DNA of 64,000 nt, taken from assembly GCF_023856365.1 (NCBI RefSeq), contig NC_064539.1, positions 31,284,482-31,348,481 of the forward strand, in the 5' to 3' direction. Of this stretch, positions 48,623 through 63,885 are shown piece by piece. Each line of letters opens with the position of its first letter. The first letter of the stretch is position 1. A program made the translations under genes and the position numbers. The notes under the pieces are model-generated. The model made no database searches and had not been told where the DNA came from. It was given only the letters and a program-made list of their open reading frames with translations. This stretch comes from Brienomyrus brachyistius (Eukaryota > Chordata > Actinopteri > Osteoglossiformes > Mormyridae).

Positions 48623-51101
48623 GTGAGTGATCGCAACCCGGCGCGCTTGGCTCAAAACCAGCGACAGATCACTCGTGCGGGGCATGAGCAGCGCAACTGG
48701 TTTCACGTCGTAGAGACCAGCTGTCCGTTGCTTACGCGCAAATGTCCAAAAAGAGAGAAACAAAGTTGCCTTTTATTATCGGAATTGAGTGTGCGTCGTA
48801 TTTTTCACTCAGATGCTGAGGATGAATGGATGCACCGAAACACTCCAAAACCTCATTACGGTCACTGATCTGCAAGTGCCTCTGTTTCAGGGACTTACAG
48901 TGGATTGCATTAATTATTTCAATATGTATTCGCGCCAGCGGAACTTAAATATTGTGGTTCTTTCCTGTTAGTTCGTCTGCGTAATTCATATTTTGATGCA
49001 TTTGGAAAGATTATTGCAATGGTTAAAATTCAACTTCGAAGTTTGCAACTGCCTTTTTTATTCTGAAGAAGGTCGTTATTCTGGTTTATACTGGGATAAA
49101 CAAATTAACATTCAACTCATTCCCAATAAGACAGAGCCGTAGGCAGTGAGCATTGGGAGGATTAGTAAATCTTATGCAATCCCATTCTTTTTACATCCCC
49201 AACATAGGCGGACATTGCCGTCTCTGTCAAGATTGAACAAAAGCGATGACAGATTGCAGCGCTCCTGTTTACCGGTTTGTAACTTGGCCGGCTTCGGCTC
49301 CGGCTCGGGCTCCGGCTCGCAGCCAAGCCCATTATTCACAGCCCGTTTCCACTGACAACTTACAGTAGTTATATAAGACCAGAGCTGTTCGAGGAGCCCG
49401 ATCAAGCCCCCGAAACGGGCCGGAGTTCGTTAGTGATGGACAGCATATTAACGCGATTGATCGGTGATGTTAATTCGCGGCCAGCGTGAAATTATTAACG
49501 CATCCATGTTTTATCCTGGGGCGGCGTGTCACGTTGCTTGAAGTGCGCTAGTGAAAATAACCTTGTATTTCCTGGAGGATCAACTAAACCACCTGCTTAA
49601 TTATTCAGAGGTACATCAATGGAGGTTTTATGGTATATTGATCGAAATAAGCAAGTGAATGAACACGAAAACCCCGCTGATATGAAATCATATTAATGTT
49701 CAAGGGAAAAAAGTTCTAATGGAACTATTAGAGACATCACAGTGTTACCCAGCTCCCAGAAGCATCGTAATATCCTCCAGGTCCCAGATAACGGTGCATC
49801 TGGACATTTATTAACGTCTCAAATGAGCGTAAATGCGGTGAGTTTGTCTTCGGGGCTAGAATCCGGTAACTAAAATTACTTTACTTTAAATGTTTGTTTC
49901 ACTTCGAAAAGTTTGCTTTCTGAAAGGAGGCTTACTTGCACTACTTGAAAATATACGTTGTGTACTGTGTGAAGGTTTTATATGGCAATGCCCCAGAAAT
50001 GGCGAAATACTTGATGCACACTGCGGTACTTCGTGTTCACTGTGCAGGATGACGGTGAACGCTCCACCATGAATGTAGGCACGGCAAGCTGGCGGATTGG
50101 TGACAGAGTGGATGCATTTCCAGCGCTGCTTGGAAATGGATTTTACATCACCATGCCAAGGATCTGAGTTAAGCGCTCAGCTGAGCGGTAAAGCGTGAAG
50201 CAAAATGGACTAGCGGGAATATTCAGTGGGGCTTATGTTTGACCCTTGAAACCCATATAGCGCAGAATTCATGTAGCAAACGGTGTATTTCTGACATATG
50301 TGGACTAAAGCCTGGCAGCAGGCACTGCCCGTAGCCCTTGGCAGACACTGGTCCTTCTCCTCAGCCAAACGGCTGATGGCTGAAGCTTCAGAAATGCATT
50401 TGTGATTCAATGGTTTCTCTGGGTAGGTCCTCTGTAGCTCTCCGACACCTCGTAAACGTGCTGCTCCTCCGCAGTTCCGCCACTTTCCCACATAGGTACC
50501 AGTTTGTATTCTCACATATGCGTTTATTTTTTTCGCCCTCTGTTCACTCAGAATATCACATGACGCAGTTGTCTGGCAAGCAGCCTATCCACGTATAGCA
50601 GAGAAATGCCGCTTCACGGAAACCATACTTAGCATCATTCATGCAAACCAGAATAACTGTAAACCTGGCTCTTCGGTCAAGCACACAACATCCCACCTCT
50701 TCCAGACTGTAAATCTGTACTCTGAACTACAGTACTACCCCTGGTACTCTCTGTCCAACAAGAGGTAAATAAAAAGATACATTTATGATAACCTAACCAG
50801 ATGACATCATTTTAATTGGATATTTTGTTTTGTGAATAATCTATTTGTGCGTAAACAGCCTGTGGTGTCTGCATTTCAGTTGTCATTATTATCAGCAGGA
50901 TGATGACCAAGAGTAGCCAGTTTTCTGTGTACATGCAGTATTTTATACTGTCATACATTTACGCCAGCAGATTCTTGCTGACAGGAAATTTAGTCCCCAT
51001 AACCTACAGGATTCATGATTCAGGCAGAGGAAGCTGGAGGAGATCACTGTACTGAGGGATCCCTTCACCAGCCTCTGTCCTCGCACTGGCAGATAAAAAG
51101 A

Positions 51102-51330
51102 GTATCAATCTGTACCTTTGCTTGTCACTGGAGCTGTACCCCCAAGGGTCTGCCAACTGTAAGATAGCTGTAGGTAAATGTACCTTTTAAGAAATGGACT
51201 ATGAGGAACATTTTTGTACCATTAATGTTGTTTGTACCTTGTGGGTGTACCTTAAATCAGACTAAAGGGTACATTTACCTATAGCTAGGGTACAGCCCCA
51301 GTGACAAGCAAAGGCAGAAATTGGAACACT
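51102..51330. mobile_element. Palindromic MITE in the LRRTM intron
   Basis: Left CCTTTGCTTGTCACTGGAGC is the near-exact inverse of right GCCCCAGTGACAAGCAAAGG; pairing continues inward (GGTAAATGTACCTTT against AAAGGGTACATTTACC). About 229 bp with no coding capacity. Palindromic elements with this TTGTCACTGG-GTACC sequence are familiar in fish genomes. Confidence 0.75.
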
Positions 51331-51339
51331 TTATTATGA

Positions 51340-52375
51340 CAGTGCAGAGCCCTGATAATCACAGGCATCTCAGAGGCAGCCACTGTCCTCACAGAGCCCT
51401 GATAATCACAGGTCTCTCAGAGACATTCTCTGTCCTCACAGAGCCCTGATAATCACAAGCATCTCAGAGGCAGTCTCTGTCCTCACAGAGCCCTGATAAT
51501 CACAGGCATCTCAGAGGCAGTCTCTGTTCTCACAGAGCTCTAATAGTCATCGGTCTCTCAGAGACATCCTCTGTCCTCACAGAGCCCTGATAATCACAGG
51601 CATCTCAGAGGCAGTCTCTGTCCTCACAGAGCCCTGATAATCACAGGTCTCTCAGAGACATCCTCTGTCCTCACAGAGCCCTGATAATCACAGGCATCTC
51701 AGAGGCAGTCTCTGTCCTCACAGAGCCCTGATAATCACAGGCATCTCAGAGACATCCTCTGTCCTCACAGAGCCCTGATAATCACAGGCATCTCAGAGGC
51801 AGTCTCTGTCCTCACAGAGCCCTGATAATCATCGGTCTCTCAGAGACATCCTCTGTCCTCACAGAGCCCTGATAGTCATCGGTCTCTCAGAGACATCCTC
51901 TGTCCTCACAGAGCCCTGATAATCACAGGCATCTCAGAGGCAGTCTCTGTCCTCACAGAGCCCTGATAATCACAGGCATCTCAGAGACATCCTCTGTCCT
52001 CACAGAGCCCTGATAATCACAGGCATCTCAGAGGCAGTCTCTGTCCTCACAGAGCCCTGATAATCACAGGCATCTCAGAGGCAGTCTCTGTCCTCACAGA
52101 GCCCTGATAATCACAGGCATCTCAGAGGCAGTCTCTGTCCTCACAGAGCCCTGATAATCACAGGCATCTCAGAGACATCCTCTGTCCTCACAGAGCCCTG
52201 ATAATCACAGGCATCTCAGAGACAGTCTCTGTCCTCACAGAGCCCTGATAATCATCGGTCTCTCAGAGGCAGTCTCTGTCCTCACAGAGCCCTGATAATC
52301 ACAGGCATCTCAGAGACATCCTCTGTCCTCACAGAGCCCTGATAATCATCGGTCTCTTAGAGGTAGCCTCTGTCA
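51340..52375. repeat. 47-bp minisatellite, about 22 copies
   Basis: Unit CCTCACAGAGCCCTGATAAT plus CACAGGCATCTCAGAGGCAGTCTCTGT. Two alternating variant types: CACAGGCATCTCAGAGGCAG, and CATCGGTCTCTCAGAGACAT. Confidence 0.96.
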
Positions 52376-53130
52376 TCACAATCACACATTTTTAGTTAAT
52401 GCAGCACAGATGGGAGATGCTAACACTTCTTTCTTCTTAGCTCCTCTGGAGTGACATTTTAGGCCATTTTGATTTAAAAACTGCAGGATTTAAAGTAATA
52501 GGTTTTAAGTGCACAAAAAGCACCTCATTTCAATATAGTGGTCCCCGTGACCGGCTAATCTCACATTTTTAAATTGCAGTTCAGCTTCACTAATATGCTC
52601 ATATCGGACAGTTTTATGTATGAAAAGAATAATTTGAATCCACAAGTCTTAAAGGGGAACTGTGAGCCAGGTCTGATGAAGAAGTGTGATTGTATCATCA
52701 TCATCAAACACTCCATCCTCAGTTATGGAGGTAGATGATATTCGCAGCAATGAAACTTGTCCTTTACGCACTGCTTGTGCTGGTGAGGAGTTGGGGGAAT
52801 CACCAGTAAATGGAGGCCTCTTTAGCCTCCATCTCACACTAGCATGGGGTGTAATGGTAAAGCTGGCTTGTAAGGCCCCTCCCAGGGGCACCAAAAGTAC
52901 AAGTGGATACACGGTGACAATGTAAGCTGTACGAGTCACTGATCACGATGCGAAGACTCCGAGGCCAGTGTGACGCATTAAGCTCGTAGCAATATAACCC
53001 AGCAGAAAGCCCTTGTCATTGTTCAGCGAGAAGCTCTCACAGAATTCCAGCCTTTGCATATATGATCTGCATCTCCCGTGTGAGGTACACACAGGTGAGA
53101 GTCAAGCTGCTTAGGGTTACGGTTAGCCAT

Positions 53131-53265
53131 TTATCCAGCACATCTGAAGCAGATGGGGTAAGGGCCTTGCTGAAGGGCCCAACAGTGATATGATCACTCT
53201 GCCAGTCACAGGATTTGAACTGGCAACCTTCTGATCACAGGCAGAGAGTCCAGTCCCACAGAGCT
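53131..53265 (-). mobile_element. SINE fragment, minus strand
   Basis: The minus strand reads GATCAGAAGGTTGCCAGTTC, AAATCCTGTGACTGGCAGAG and GTTGGGCCCTTCAGCAAGGCCC, a B-box-like stretch and the body of a common fish tRNA-derived SINE. Confidence 0.6.
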
Positions 53266-54933
53266 GCACGTCCCTGCATCCACCTTACCTCTGATGGTCC
53301 AATGACAGTGTAAGTAACACTTCCGGTCACCGTGTGGTAGTTGTCCTGACTATTTGCTGGACAATGGTGTTCTTGATGAAGGATATTGAGTCTACAAAAA
53401 CCAAAGTTGTTCTACTCAGAAATACAGAAAAGCCCTTTATGTCAACCTACACCATCCCGAAACCCCTCCCTTCAAATATAATCCAGTAAAAATAAATATA
53501 GGCACGTGTGTGTGCACATGTGCGCCCACTAACTGAATCATCCTATTATACAGGCTAAATGCCTTATATATTTTTAGCAAATATGCATATTTGCATATTG
53601 CTTAATGTCAATGAATATCTCCCCCCCCCCCCCCATGATTGCTTTGGGGAGCTATACGTTTTCTAGACCGTACATTTAAAACTGAAAGCCACAATTAACA
53701 TCTTGAGTTCAGGAAATAGTGCTGGCCCAATGAATCAGACTGTTTCACAAAATAGCGTCTTTTCCGTTTCAAATCGGTTGCTGATTAAATTAAACGTGTC
53801 TGTGTTAATGACAAGCTGCTTTAAATTGGGCTTTTTTCCTTTTTGCCCGTCGCTGAAAAAGCTGACTGTTTGGAAATTAAGTCGTTTCATTTCATTCGTT
53901 TGCATGATGCCATGAAAGTGAAGCCTAAATGATTAATATTACTAAATCTTACGAAAGTGCATACCTGGCTTTGTCCTCGTGTGTAGGAAAGAGCAATGAT
54001 CAGAGAAAAATAGCAAGTGTGCAGACACGTCCTCCCGGCACCCCAGCCGGCTTGAGCCGCCGTTTCACTTGACGATCGCCGATTGTCGTCTGCATTGGTT
54101 TTAAATGTCATCTTTCATCGTTTGGTTTTAGTCCGTAACCCCCTTCCCCTCCACTTTCCTAACCCAGGTTTGAGCTCCGTCCCGGGACCCTGGGAGGGCA
54201 CCTTGCTCCCGCCGGTGATAAGGCTGGCTTTACTCTGACGTACAACAGGGCATGGACGAGTGCCTTCAAACAGTTAAATAATACTAAATTTATGCAGGCT
54301 TACTTATTTTCTTTTTACTTAGCAGAAACTCCTGGATAACGGCGCGCTTTCGGAGTATAATTATGTACCTCTTCGCGCTCTGCGTAGCGCATTAACCTTG
54401 CAGGAGAGTTCCACTAGCTTTTTAAAAATGAAATCGGTGGCATAAAAAGTGATGTAACCGCTAGCACCATTTGACTTTTTAGTTGTTTATAAAAAAGAAA
54501 AAAACTACTTCAAGAAGTTTAATTTCAGCTCTATCGGCTATCAAAAGGCAGCGCGCCGCAGTGTGGAAGACGCGATTGAAAGGTGTGGGGGGCAGAGATA
54601 GATCACGAATGAATGGGTGTCACGATGAAAAATAATTATCTGTTAGTTATGCTGCACATGATAAATCATCAACACCCAAAAGTGTAGGAACATCAGTCAT
54701 TTGCGAACATAAATTATAAAATTACTTTCGTTGTTTTTGCAAATGCTGCTGCTTTGTCTCTTAATGAAAATATATTCACACATTAACAAACAAATGTCCG
54801 TGTAATGCCCTTGTGAGGGGTGGTGCCACGCATAAAGAGAGTTACGCCTGTTGGTGTAAAGGTCGCGATCAGATAGGCTTCCAAAGAGCTTGATCTGTAA
54901 ACGCGACAAAGGCTTGGTGTGCCGAACTGCATT

Positions 54934-55040
54934 GGGGGAGTGTGTGACCGATTCACTGGAGTGTGCATGGCGTGTGTTATGGTCACCGTGCGAATCATTC
55001 ACTAGACAGTGTGCAAAGCGTGTTAGGTTTAATGTGTGGA
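54934..55040. repeat. Isolated copies of the 56.4-kb array motif
   Basis: TTCACTGGAGTGTGCATGGC, GTGTGTTATGGTCA, then ATTCACTAGACAGTGTGCAA and GCGTGTTAGG: two diverged units of the motif that is amplified at 56,385-56,880. Confidence 0.6.
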
Positions 55041-55578
55041 TTATGTAAAACCTGAATTATACTTGTGCAGTGAGCCTATACTGTGGCCTACAGCATCGCG
55101 GGCATTCATGCTTGTGCAGGTGTGTGTTTGTATCGCTCTGCAATCACACCACTAAAATGCTAGGTGATGCGCAGATTTGGACATTGCATTTATCGTCTTC
55201 CCACTCTGCGGTATAGACGCTCCCCGGATTACGATGCTCCATGTTACGATATTTTGACTTTACGATGGGTAAATGGTTTTCACTTTCAGTAAATTATTCA
55301 CTTAATGACATGAGATATTCGACACTTTTTTAATATAAATTAGGCTTTGTGTTAATGATTTTGCCCAACTGTAGGCTAATGTAAATATTCTAAGGATCTT
55401 TAAGGTAGGCTATATGCTAGGCTATGATGTTTCTTAGGTTAGGTGTGATGTATCAAATGCATTTTCGCCTTACAATAGGTTTGTCGGAACGTAACATCAT
55501 CATAACTGGGGGAGAGGTTGTGTTTAATTGCCGAATCAAGCAATTGAAAAAGAAATTTAAAAGTATATGTTTATCAAG

Positions 55579-55926
55579 GGGGGCGGCATGGTGGTGCAGT
55601 GGTTAGCACTGTTGCCTCACACCTCTGGGACCCGGGTTCGAGTCTCCGCCTGGGCCACTGTGTGGAGTTTGCATGTTCTCCCCATGTCATCGTGGGGTTT
55701 CCTCCGGGTACTCTGGTTTCCCCCCACAGTCCAAAAACATTCTGAGGCTAATTGGAGTTTCCAAATTTCCTATAGGTGTGCATGTGAGAATGAATGGTGT
55801 GTGCGTGTGCCCTGCGATGAGCTGGCCCCCCATCCTGGGTTGTTCCCTGCCTCGTGCCCATTGCTTCTGGGATAGGCTCCGGACCCCCCGCAACCCAGTA
55901 GGATAAGCAGTTTGGAAAATGGATGG
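55579..55926 (+). mobile_element. tRNA-derived SINE with 12-bp target duplication
   Basis: Pol III A box TGGTGCAGTGG (55,592-55,602) and B box GGTTCGAGTCT (55,635-55,645) sit in a tRNA-like head (GGCGGCATGGTGGTGCAGTG). The body includes TTTGCATGTTCTCCCC and GATAGGCTCCGGACCCCC, and the tail is ATGGATGG. The same 12 bases, ATGTTTATCAAG, flank it at 55,567-55,578 and 55,927-55,938, so the insertion is complete and fairly recent. The sequence class is widespread in fish. Confidence 0.92.
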
Positions 55927-56384
55927 ATGTTTATCAAGTCCTGGTTACATTTTTGCTTCTCCAAACATCATGTAGACTAATTTCGAGCCACTCACTTTTT
56001 ATGCATCTTCTAAAGTTAGTGTCTATACTACTTTTTTAGCCTTGTAAAGTACGAATACATTTAATGGAGGTACTGTAAGTGAAATTGGTGCTGTCATCCT
56101 GAGTGTTGCTACGGTACCTAGGGTGGGTTATTTAATGCTAGATATAAATAGCGCTTCAGTTTCAATCAGCGAGATAAGTACACGAGGGATGTACACTTTT
56201 TTCGATCACATAAAAAAACGAATACTACCAAGCGGACCGGTCTCAGTTCTTGTGGTCTGTGTCGCACAACATGTGGTTGCATGTCTGAGGAGGTGGACAT
56301 CATGCTACGGCGTGCGCCTTGGCGTAGCATCCATGGCTATGTCGTACTTACGGCATTGATTTGACTCAAAAGTATTAATCGGTT

Positions 56385-56880
56385 TTTAAGATCACTGTGT
56401 GAATGGGTCACTTGACAGTGTTTGGAGTGTGTTAGGGTCAGTGAGAATGGTTCACTGGACAGTGTGTGGAGTGTGTTAGGGTCAGCATGAATGGTTCACT
56501 GGACAGTGTGCGGAATGTGTTTGGGTCAGAGAGGATGGTTCACTGGACAGTGTGTAGAAACTTAGCGACAGTGCGTGGGCCATGTGGACTATGGTAGCGT
56601 CAGTGTGTGGAATGTGTTAGGGTCAGTGTGAATGGTTCACTGGACAGTGTGTGGAATGTGTTAGGCTCAGTGTGAATGGTTCACTGGACAGTGTGTGGAG
56701 CTTGTTAGGAACAGTGCTCCCAGTGTGTGGACTATGGTAGGGTCAGTGTGAGAACTGTGTTAGGGATACTGTGTTCAGTGCTTTAGGGTTAGTGTGAGAA
56801 TGGTGCACTGGACAGTGTGCAAAGTATGTTAGGGTTAATGTGTGAAGGTGTCATTGGATAGTCTGTGGATTGTTTAGGGA
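56385..56880. repeat. Degenerate minisatellite of about 45 bp, about 10 copies
   Basis: Recurring AATGGTTCACTGGACAGTGT, GTGGAGTGTGTTAGGGTCAG with length changes between copies. Confidence 0.85.
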
Positions 56881-58313
56881 CTGATCATGGAGTGTTTTCT
56901 GTTGTATGACAGCACTGGTAATTTCCAGGGTGGGTTTCTCTTCGAAGCTGTTTATTTTCACCTTTTGCTAGGAGCTTTCAAATATTGCGCATGATAATTG
57001 CTGGCATTCAGCCTGCTTTTGGCAATACTTTAATTTAATAACATTTAATGTGAAGGAAAAAGAATGGAAGTGAGCATTTAGAAAGATGAATCAAAATGAA
57101 GGATGAGCCCAGTGTTTGGTTTGGGTGACGGCAGGGACAGGCTCACTGTAGCCGAGCCACTGCCATCGCCCTGATGTTCAGCTCCGTTAAATTAGAAGTG
57201 GGAGTAATTGAAGCAATAGACTGAAGCACCTAATGATTGTTTGTCCCACTTGCCTCTGTCTCCTGCCCAGACGATGCTACTCATGTCATTGTAGCCAAGT
57301 TCCTCACCTCGTGAGGTAGGATGTGCTTTCTGTCCCGGCTCCTCCCCCACTGGCCTGGGCAGAAATGCTGATGTCACCCTGCAGCTCTATAATCACCCCA
57401 TTTTTGGCTTCCTATGGTCTTCACATAGCACAGGTTTAGGTTTAATTGATTTTCTTGTTCACTTTTACCTCCCATCACTCCGTGCCACCAAAGATGGTGT
57501 CACACATAATGTACTGTAATACTGCCCTACAAAACCTAAGCCTCTGGGCTCTGGACCATTTGGAAGTTTCATGAAAGTTTGGTGCCTCCTGTACCTGCTT
57601 CTGTACATCTCGTGCTGGAGATTTGCATACCTGCCGAGGGGGGGCTGTAGGCAGAGGCGTGGCCCGCGTGAGCCCCCTCCATATGAGGGGGTGTGCAGCC
57701 TGCGACGGCACAGTCGCATGGGGAGCCTCATGCAGTAGCCAGACTTCCACCGTCTGCTCGTCTTTGAATGCAGGTCTTTGTGCTCATTGTGCGGCTGATA
57801 ATTGATAATGGCAGGATGAAATTAAGTCAGTGATCCTTGCTGAAACCTCCGATTGATTCCCATTTCATCCTGACACAGCCGTACGTGGGCCAGCAGCGGG
57901 GGCCAACACCGGCTTGCTCAATTGGACCCAGACAAAATCTCACCACTAAATTACACCTCTTTAAATTTAGACACCTGCGCACCATTTCTCCATTTGGCTC
58001 ACAATGTCTGACTGAGGCCGCTGATAAGTCTGCATTGTGATTTTCTCATAATAGGAAAAAAACACGTGTTAATAAAGGAGGAGGATAATGAAATTTTGAA
58101 AATGTTGGGATGAAGGTGAGGAAACATGGTCCATCAATTTCTGTTTTCAACAGAGGAATGTGAACAGACAGCACCCAGAGCAAAAGTGCTCATTCCATTC
58201 TGTGGCACCTTTGATAATCATTCTCTACATCTACTGGCAACTCCCCAACAAATAAAAAGACCTGAAAATACCTATTATGCAGCAAAAAACTTCAAATGAG
58301 GCAATACATCACC

Positions 58314-59130
58314 AGGAACGTGAATCAGTGTAATGCAGAACCTGGAGTATGCATCAGTGTAATGCAGAACCAGGAGTATGCATCAGTGTAATGCACCACC
58401 AGGAACATTTATCAGTGTAATGCAGAACCAGGAGTATGCATCAGTGTAATGCAGAACCAGGAGTATGCATCAGTGTAATGCAGAACCAGGAGTATGCATC
58501 AGTGTAATGCACCACCAGGAGTATGCATCAGTGTAATGCACCACCAGAAACATTTATCAGTGTAATGCAGAACCAGGAACATTTATCAGTGTAATGCAGA
58601 ACCAGGAGTATGCATCAGTGTAATGCACCACCAGGAACATTTATCAGTGTAATGCACCACCAGGAACATTTATCAGTGTAATGCAGAACCAGGAACATTT
58701 ATCAGTGTAATGCAGAACCAGGAACATTTATCAGTGTAATGCAGAACCAGGAACATTTATCAGTGTAATGCAGAACCAGGAGTATGCATCAGTGTAATGC
58801 ACCACCAGGAACATTTATCAGTGTAATGCACCACCAGGAACATTTATCAGTGTAATGCAGAACCAGGAACATTTGTCAGTGTAATGCAGAACCAGGAACA
58901 TTTATCAGTGTAATGCAGAACCAGGAACATTATCAGTGTAATACACCACCAGGAACATTTATCAGTGTAATGCAGAACCAGGAGTATGCATCAGTGTAAT
59001 GCAGAACCAGGAACATTTATCAGTGTAATGCAACACCAGGAACATTATCAGTGTAATGCAGAACCAGGAACATTTATCAGTGTAATGCACCACCAGGAAC
59101 ATGAGTCCGTTTAACACAACACCAGGAACG
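58314..59130. repeat. 29-bp minisatellite just before the LRRTM exon 2 acceptor
   Basis: Unit CAGTGTAATGCAGAACCAGG plus AACATTTAT; alternative halves AGTATGCAT and CACCACC are mixed in, about 28 copies. Looser copies continue to about 59,190, some 70 bases before the acceptor at 59,257. Confidence 0.95.
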
Positions 59131-59211
59131 TGAGTCATTTCAATACACCACCAGGGGCATGAGTCAGTTTAATACACTGCTGGGAATGTGAGGTACACGT
59201 TGTATTGCTGA

Positions 59212-60915
<1,704 letters not shown>

Positions 60916-63245
60916 TATAAGGAAAAGTGATGAGGCACCAGTGGTTTTTCTCTTATTTCCCATAATCCTTTGCAGGGCTTGACCTGACCACTCAGTAGGA
61001 CAAGTGTCATTGCTTGTAGAATCTCAGAACAGTATCTTAGTTATTGTTATTATTTGTTGGTTGCCGCACGGGCTCAGGCACACTCGGAAATGAGCTGCAT
61101 CCACCATTCACAAATCAGAACGGCAGGAATGGTGTTTTTGGCAGGAGGTGCTGAGACTATGTTGCAGTGTGTATCTGCCAATATATGGCGATTAAACTGA
61201 AAGTCTGGTATGTGGTGCCCTCAGGTTTGGGAAGTGAAAACCCATCTGCACAAAGTGCGTGTGAGGTTTGTTTGTTCACCCCATGTCACAAGGGTTTCCC
61301 AAGGGAATCTCCAACACTGAGAGAGTGTAAGAGCGCATCTGCCTTGCGATGAAATTTCAGTGGATTATACATTAATAATAAAGGCATCTTTATCTGATGG
61401 ACTGGCATCCTGTCCAATTTTTCCCTGCCCTGTGACAGACTGGCGTCACATCCAGGGTGTCCCCTGCCCTGTGATGGACTGGCATCCACACACACACACA
61501 CACACAACATAGGAGAGATTCAGAGAAATTTACAGACATTTCAGATGTGTGGATTTTGTATCTTACATTAATCTTTTGTGAGTGGGCTGTAATACAATGT
61601 GTCTTATATTAAATCTCGAAAAAACAGTTTGACTGGCTTTCAAAGGATGTTTTAGAAGGTGTCTGTAGCAGATACAGAGAAAGAACCGCTGAGAGAAGGA
61701 AATTGATCATTTACAGTCACATTTATTCATTTAGATGGCTAATTTGGGTTGATGTGTCATGATTTATGTATATTTTTTTATATTCCAATTAAACAAGTGA
61801 AGGATGTTATAAGAAGACTAGACTGTGCACCAAAATACACACACTGCGTAATTTCTTCATCCTAGTCCTGTGTCTACCAGCTTCATTTAATGCCACCCAG
61901 CTGACCTCAGTTTTTGGAGCGTAGTGTTTAGTTTGGTATGTGTGCTTTATAAAAAGGGCTTTAGATCCTGTTTTTTGTCCACATTATACGTTTTTTTTTT
62001 CACTCCGTCATTTTGGTCCCTGTTGTCTCATTGCACTGTACTGCCCCCAGGTGGCAGGACCCCCACAACCCGCCACCCTAAAATCACGAAAATCTCAAAG
62101 TATTGGAGATATTACCCTAGTTTGTAGCCTTTGATAGCACCTAATATAGCACACGATGGAGACATTTTAGAGAGCTTTCAGAGGACTACGGAGACAGACT
62201 TTACTGCCTGGCAGGAATTGTCTGCCTGAGAGTAAATCTAGGGAGCAGTTATGTTGTAAAGGTTCTTTCTTTAACACTTTTCCTGGTGAACCATTACGTC
62301 CAGACAGAAATGGTCCACACAGGATCTGACACCTGTGAAGGTTTCAGGATGGGATTATGTTTCAGCGTTTCCCTGAATTGCTGGAAGTGATGCGGAAAAG
62401 CCTGGAAGCTTGATGGGTTAATGGAATAAGGAAGGAACGAAGTATAAGAACTAATGAAATGAGCAGCGTATCGACTGATTAAATAGAATATGAGTGTGTA
62501 TGCTGAGGCTGCCCAAGATGCACTTGTTGTTGATTAATTCAGCCCAGAATGGGAGTGCTGCCTCTGAGATACGAAGCACTGTTATGCATTTCGGTCATGC
62601 ACCGCATGCCGGTCAAGAAGCGTGTACCACCGCCATAATGGAAAATTTACATCAGCTCTGCAATTTTTTGATTACTTTATTATTCTTTTTTACTTATTTT
62701 AAAAAGTTGGATTTGGGTCAATTAGTAAAACCGCGTTCATCCTTAAAGCCATTCATTAAAATGACTTGTCTCTCAGTGACAATTCCCTGAAGAGGCCTGA
62801 GGGCCATACGGCCGCCCACTGTCAGGGGTCCTCCCACTTCCACGGCCACTCCGCTCGCCAGGGCCTGCTCTCGCCCTGCCTAAAATAACAGCTCGCCTCG
62901 GGGCCGGGAACACATCAAGCTTGGTTTCTCTGCGGAAGCCTGAGGGAGGGCAGTCCGGCGCCATCTCATCAGGGCTCCTATGGTGGCTCGATCCAGAAGC
63001 CGGGCACTGATCAGACAGGAAATCTGCCAGGTGCACACATGACTAAATCAGCAGTAAAAGGAAGAGCATCCCTCCCATTCCTCAGAGGCTCTCTTGCCAG
63101 CCATGTTGAATCTCTGCCACATTTGATGAGAAGTCATTGCACACAGTCTTCGTAACAGTCCTTTAAAGATGAGGAAATCAGGGGGATTGCAAGCGTGAGA
63201 GACATTCAACTCTGCTCAGGAATGTATAAGCCATGCAAGACTGGC
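60916..63245. other. Presumed 3' UTR or next intron; no further exon recognised
   Basis: 61,390-61,505 holds GATGGACTGGCATCC phrases known from fish SINE bodies, followed by (CA)n. No sequence resembling the LRRTM3/4 third coding exon was recognised. A GC-richer patch lies near 62,790-63,010. Confidence 0.45.
61377..61382 (+). terminator. Candidate poly(A) signal AATAAA for the short LRRTM transcript
   Basis: AATAAA lies about 460 bases after the read-through stop codon. It is the first canonical hexamer I noticed in the presumed 3' UTR. Position is the only support; AT-rich DNA gives such hexamers by chance. Confidence 0.25.
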
Positions 63246-63249
63246 ATGT

Positions 63250-63885
63250 AGGGATGATACTGGGTTGTTGTAGGGTTTATGTTTGGTTAATGTAGGGTTG
63301 GTATTGGGTTTCAGTAGGGTTGGGCTGCTGTCGGGTTGATGTTGGGTTGCTGTAGGGTGGTTTTGGGTTGCTGTAGGGTTGATGTTGGGCTGCTGTCGGG
63401 TTGGTGTTGGGCTGCTGTCGGGTTGATGTTGGGCTGCTGTCGGGTTGGTGTTGGGCTGCTGTCGGGTTGATGTTGGGCTGCTGTCGGGTTGGTGTTGGGC
63501 TGCTGTCGAGTTGATGTTGGGCTGCTGTCGGGTTGGTGTTGGGCTGCTGTCGGGTTGGTGTTGGGCTGCTGTCGGGTTGATGTTGGGCTGCTGTCGGGTT
63601 GGTGTTGGGCTGCTGTCGGGTTGATGTTGGGCTGCTGTCGGGTTGATGTTGGGCTGCTGTCGGGTTGATGTTGGGCTGCTGTCGGGTTGATGTTGGGCTG
63701 CTGTCGGGTTGGTGTTGGGCTGCTGTCGGGTTGTTGGGCTGCTGTTGGGTTGGTGTTGGGCTGCTGTCGAGTTGATGTTGGGCTGCTGTCGAGTTGATGT
63801 TGGGCTGCTGTTGGGTTGGTGTTGGGCTGCTGTCGGGTTGATGTTGGGTTGCTGTGAGGTTGATGTTGGGTTGTATCATGGGGAG
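63250..63885. repeat. 22-bp minisatellite, about 28 copies
   Basis: Unit GGGCTGCTGTCGGGTTGATG plus TT; main variants GATG or GGTG, and CGGG or CGAG. Since 22 is not a multiple of 3, translation cycles through three frames with a 66-bp period, and none of the cycled codons is a stop on the minus strand. This explains a 200-codon frame there. Confidence 0.96.

Noticed and set aside
55581..55650. A tRNA gene
   Set aside because: The A and B boxes belong to the head of a SINE with body, tail and target duplication; the cloverleaf is not intact.
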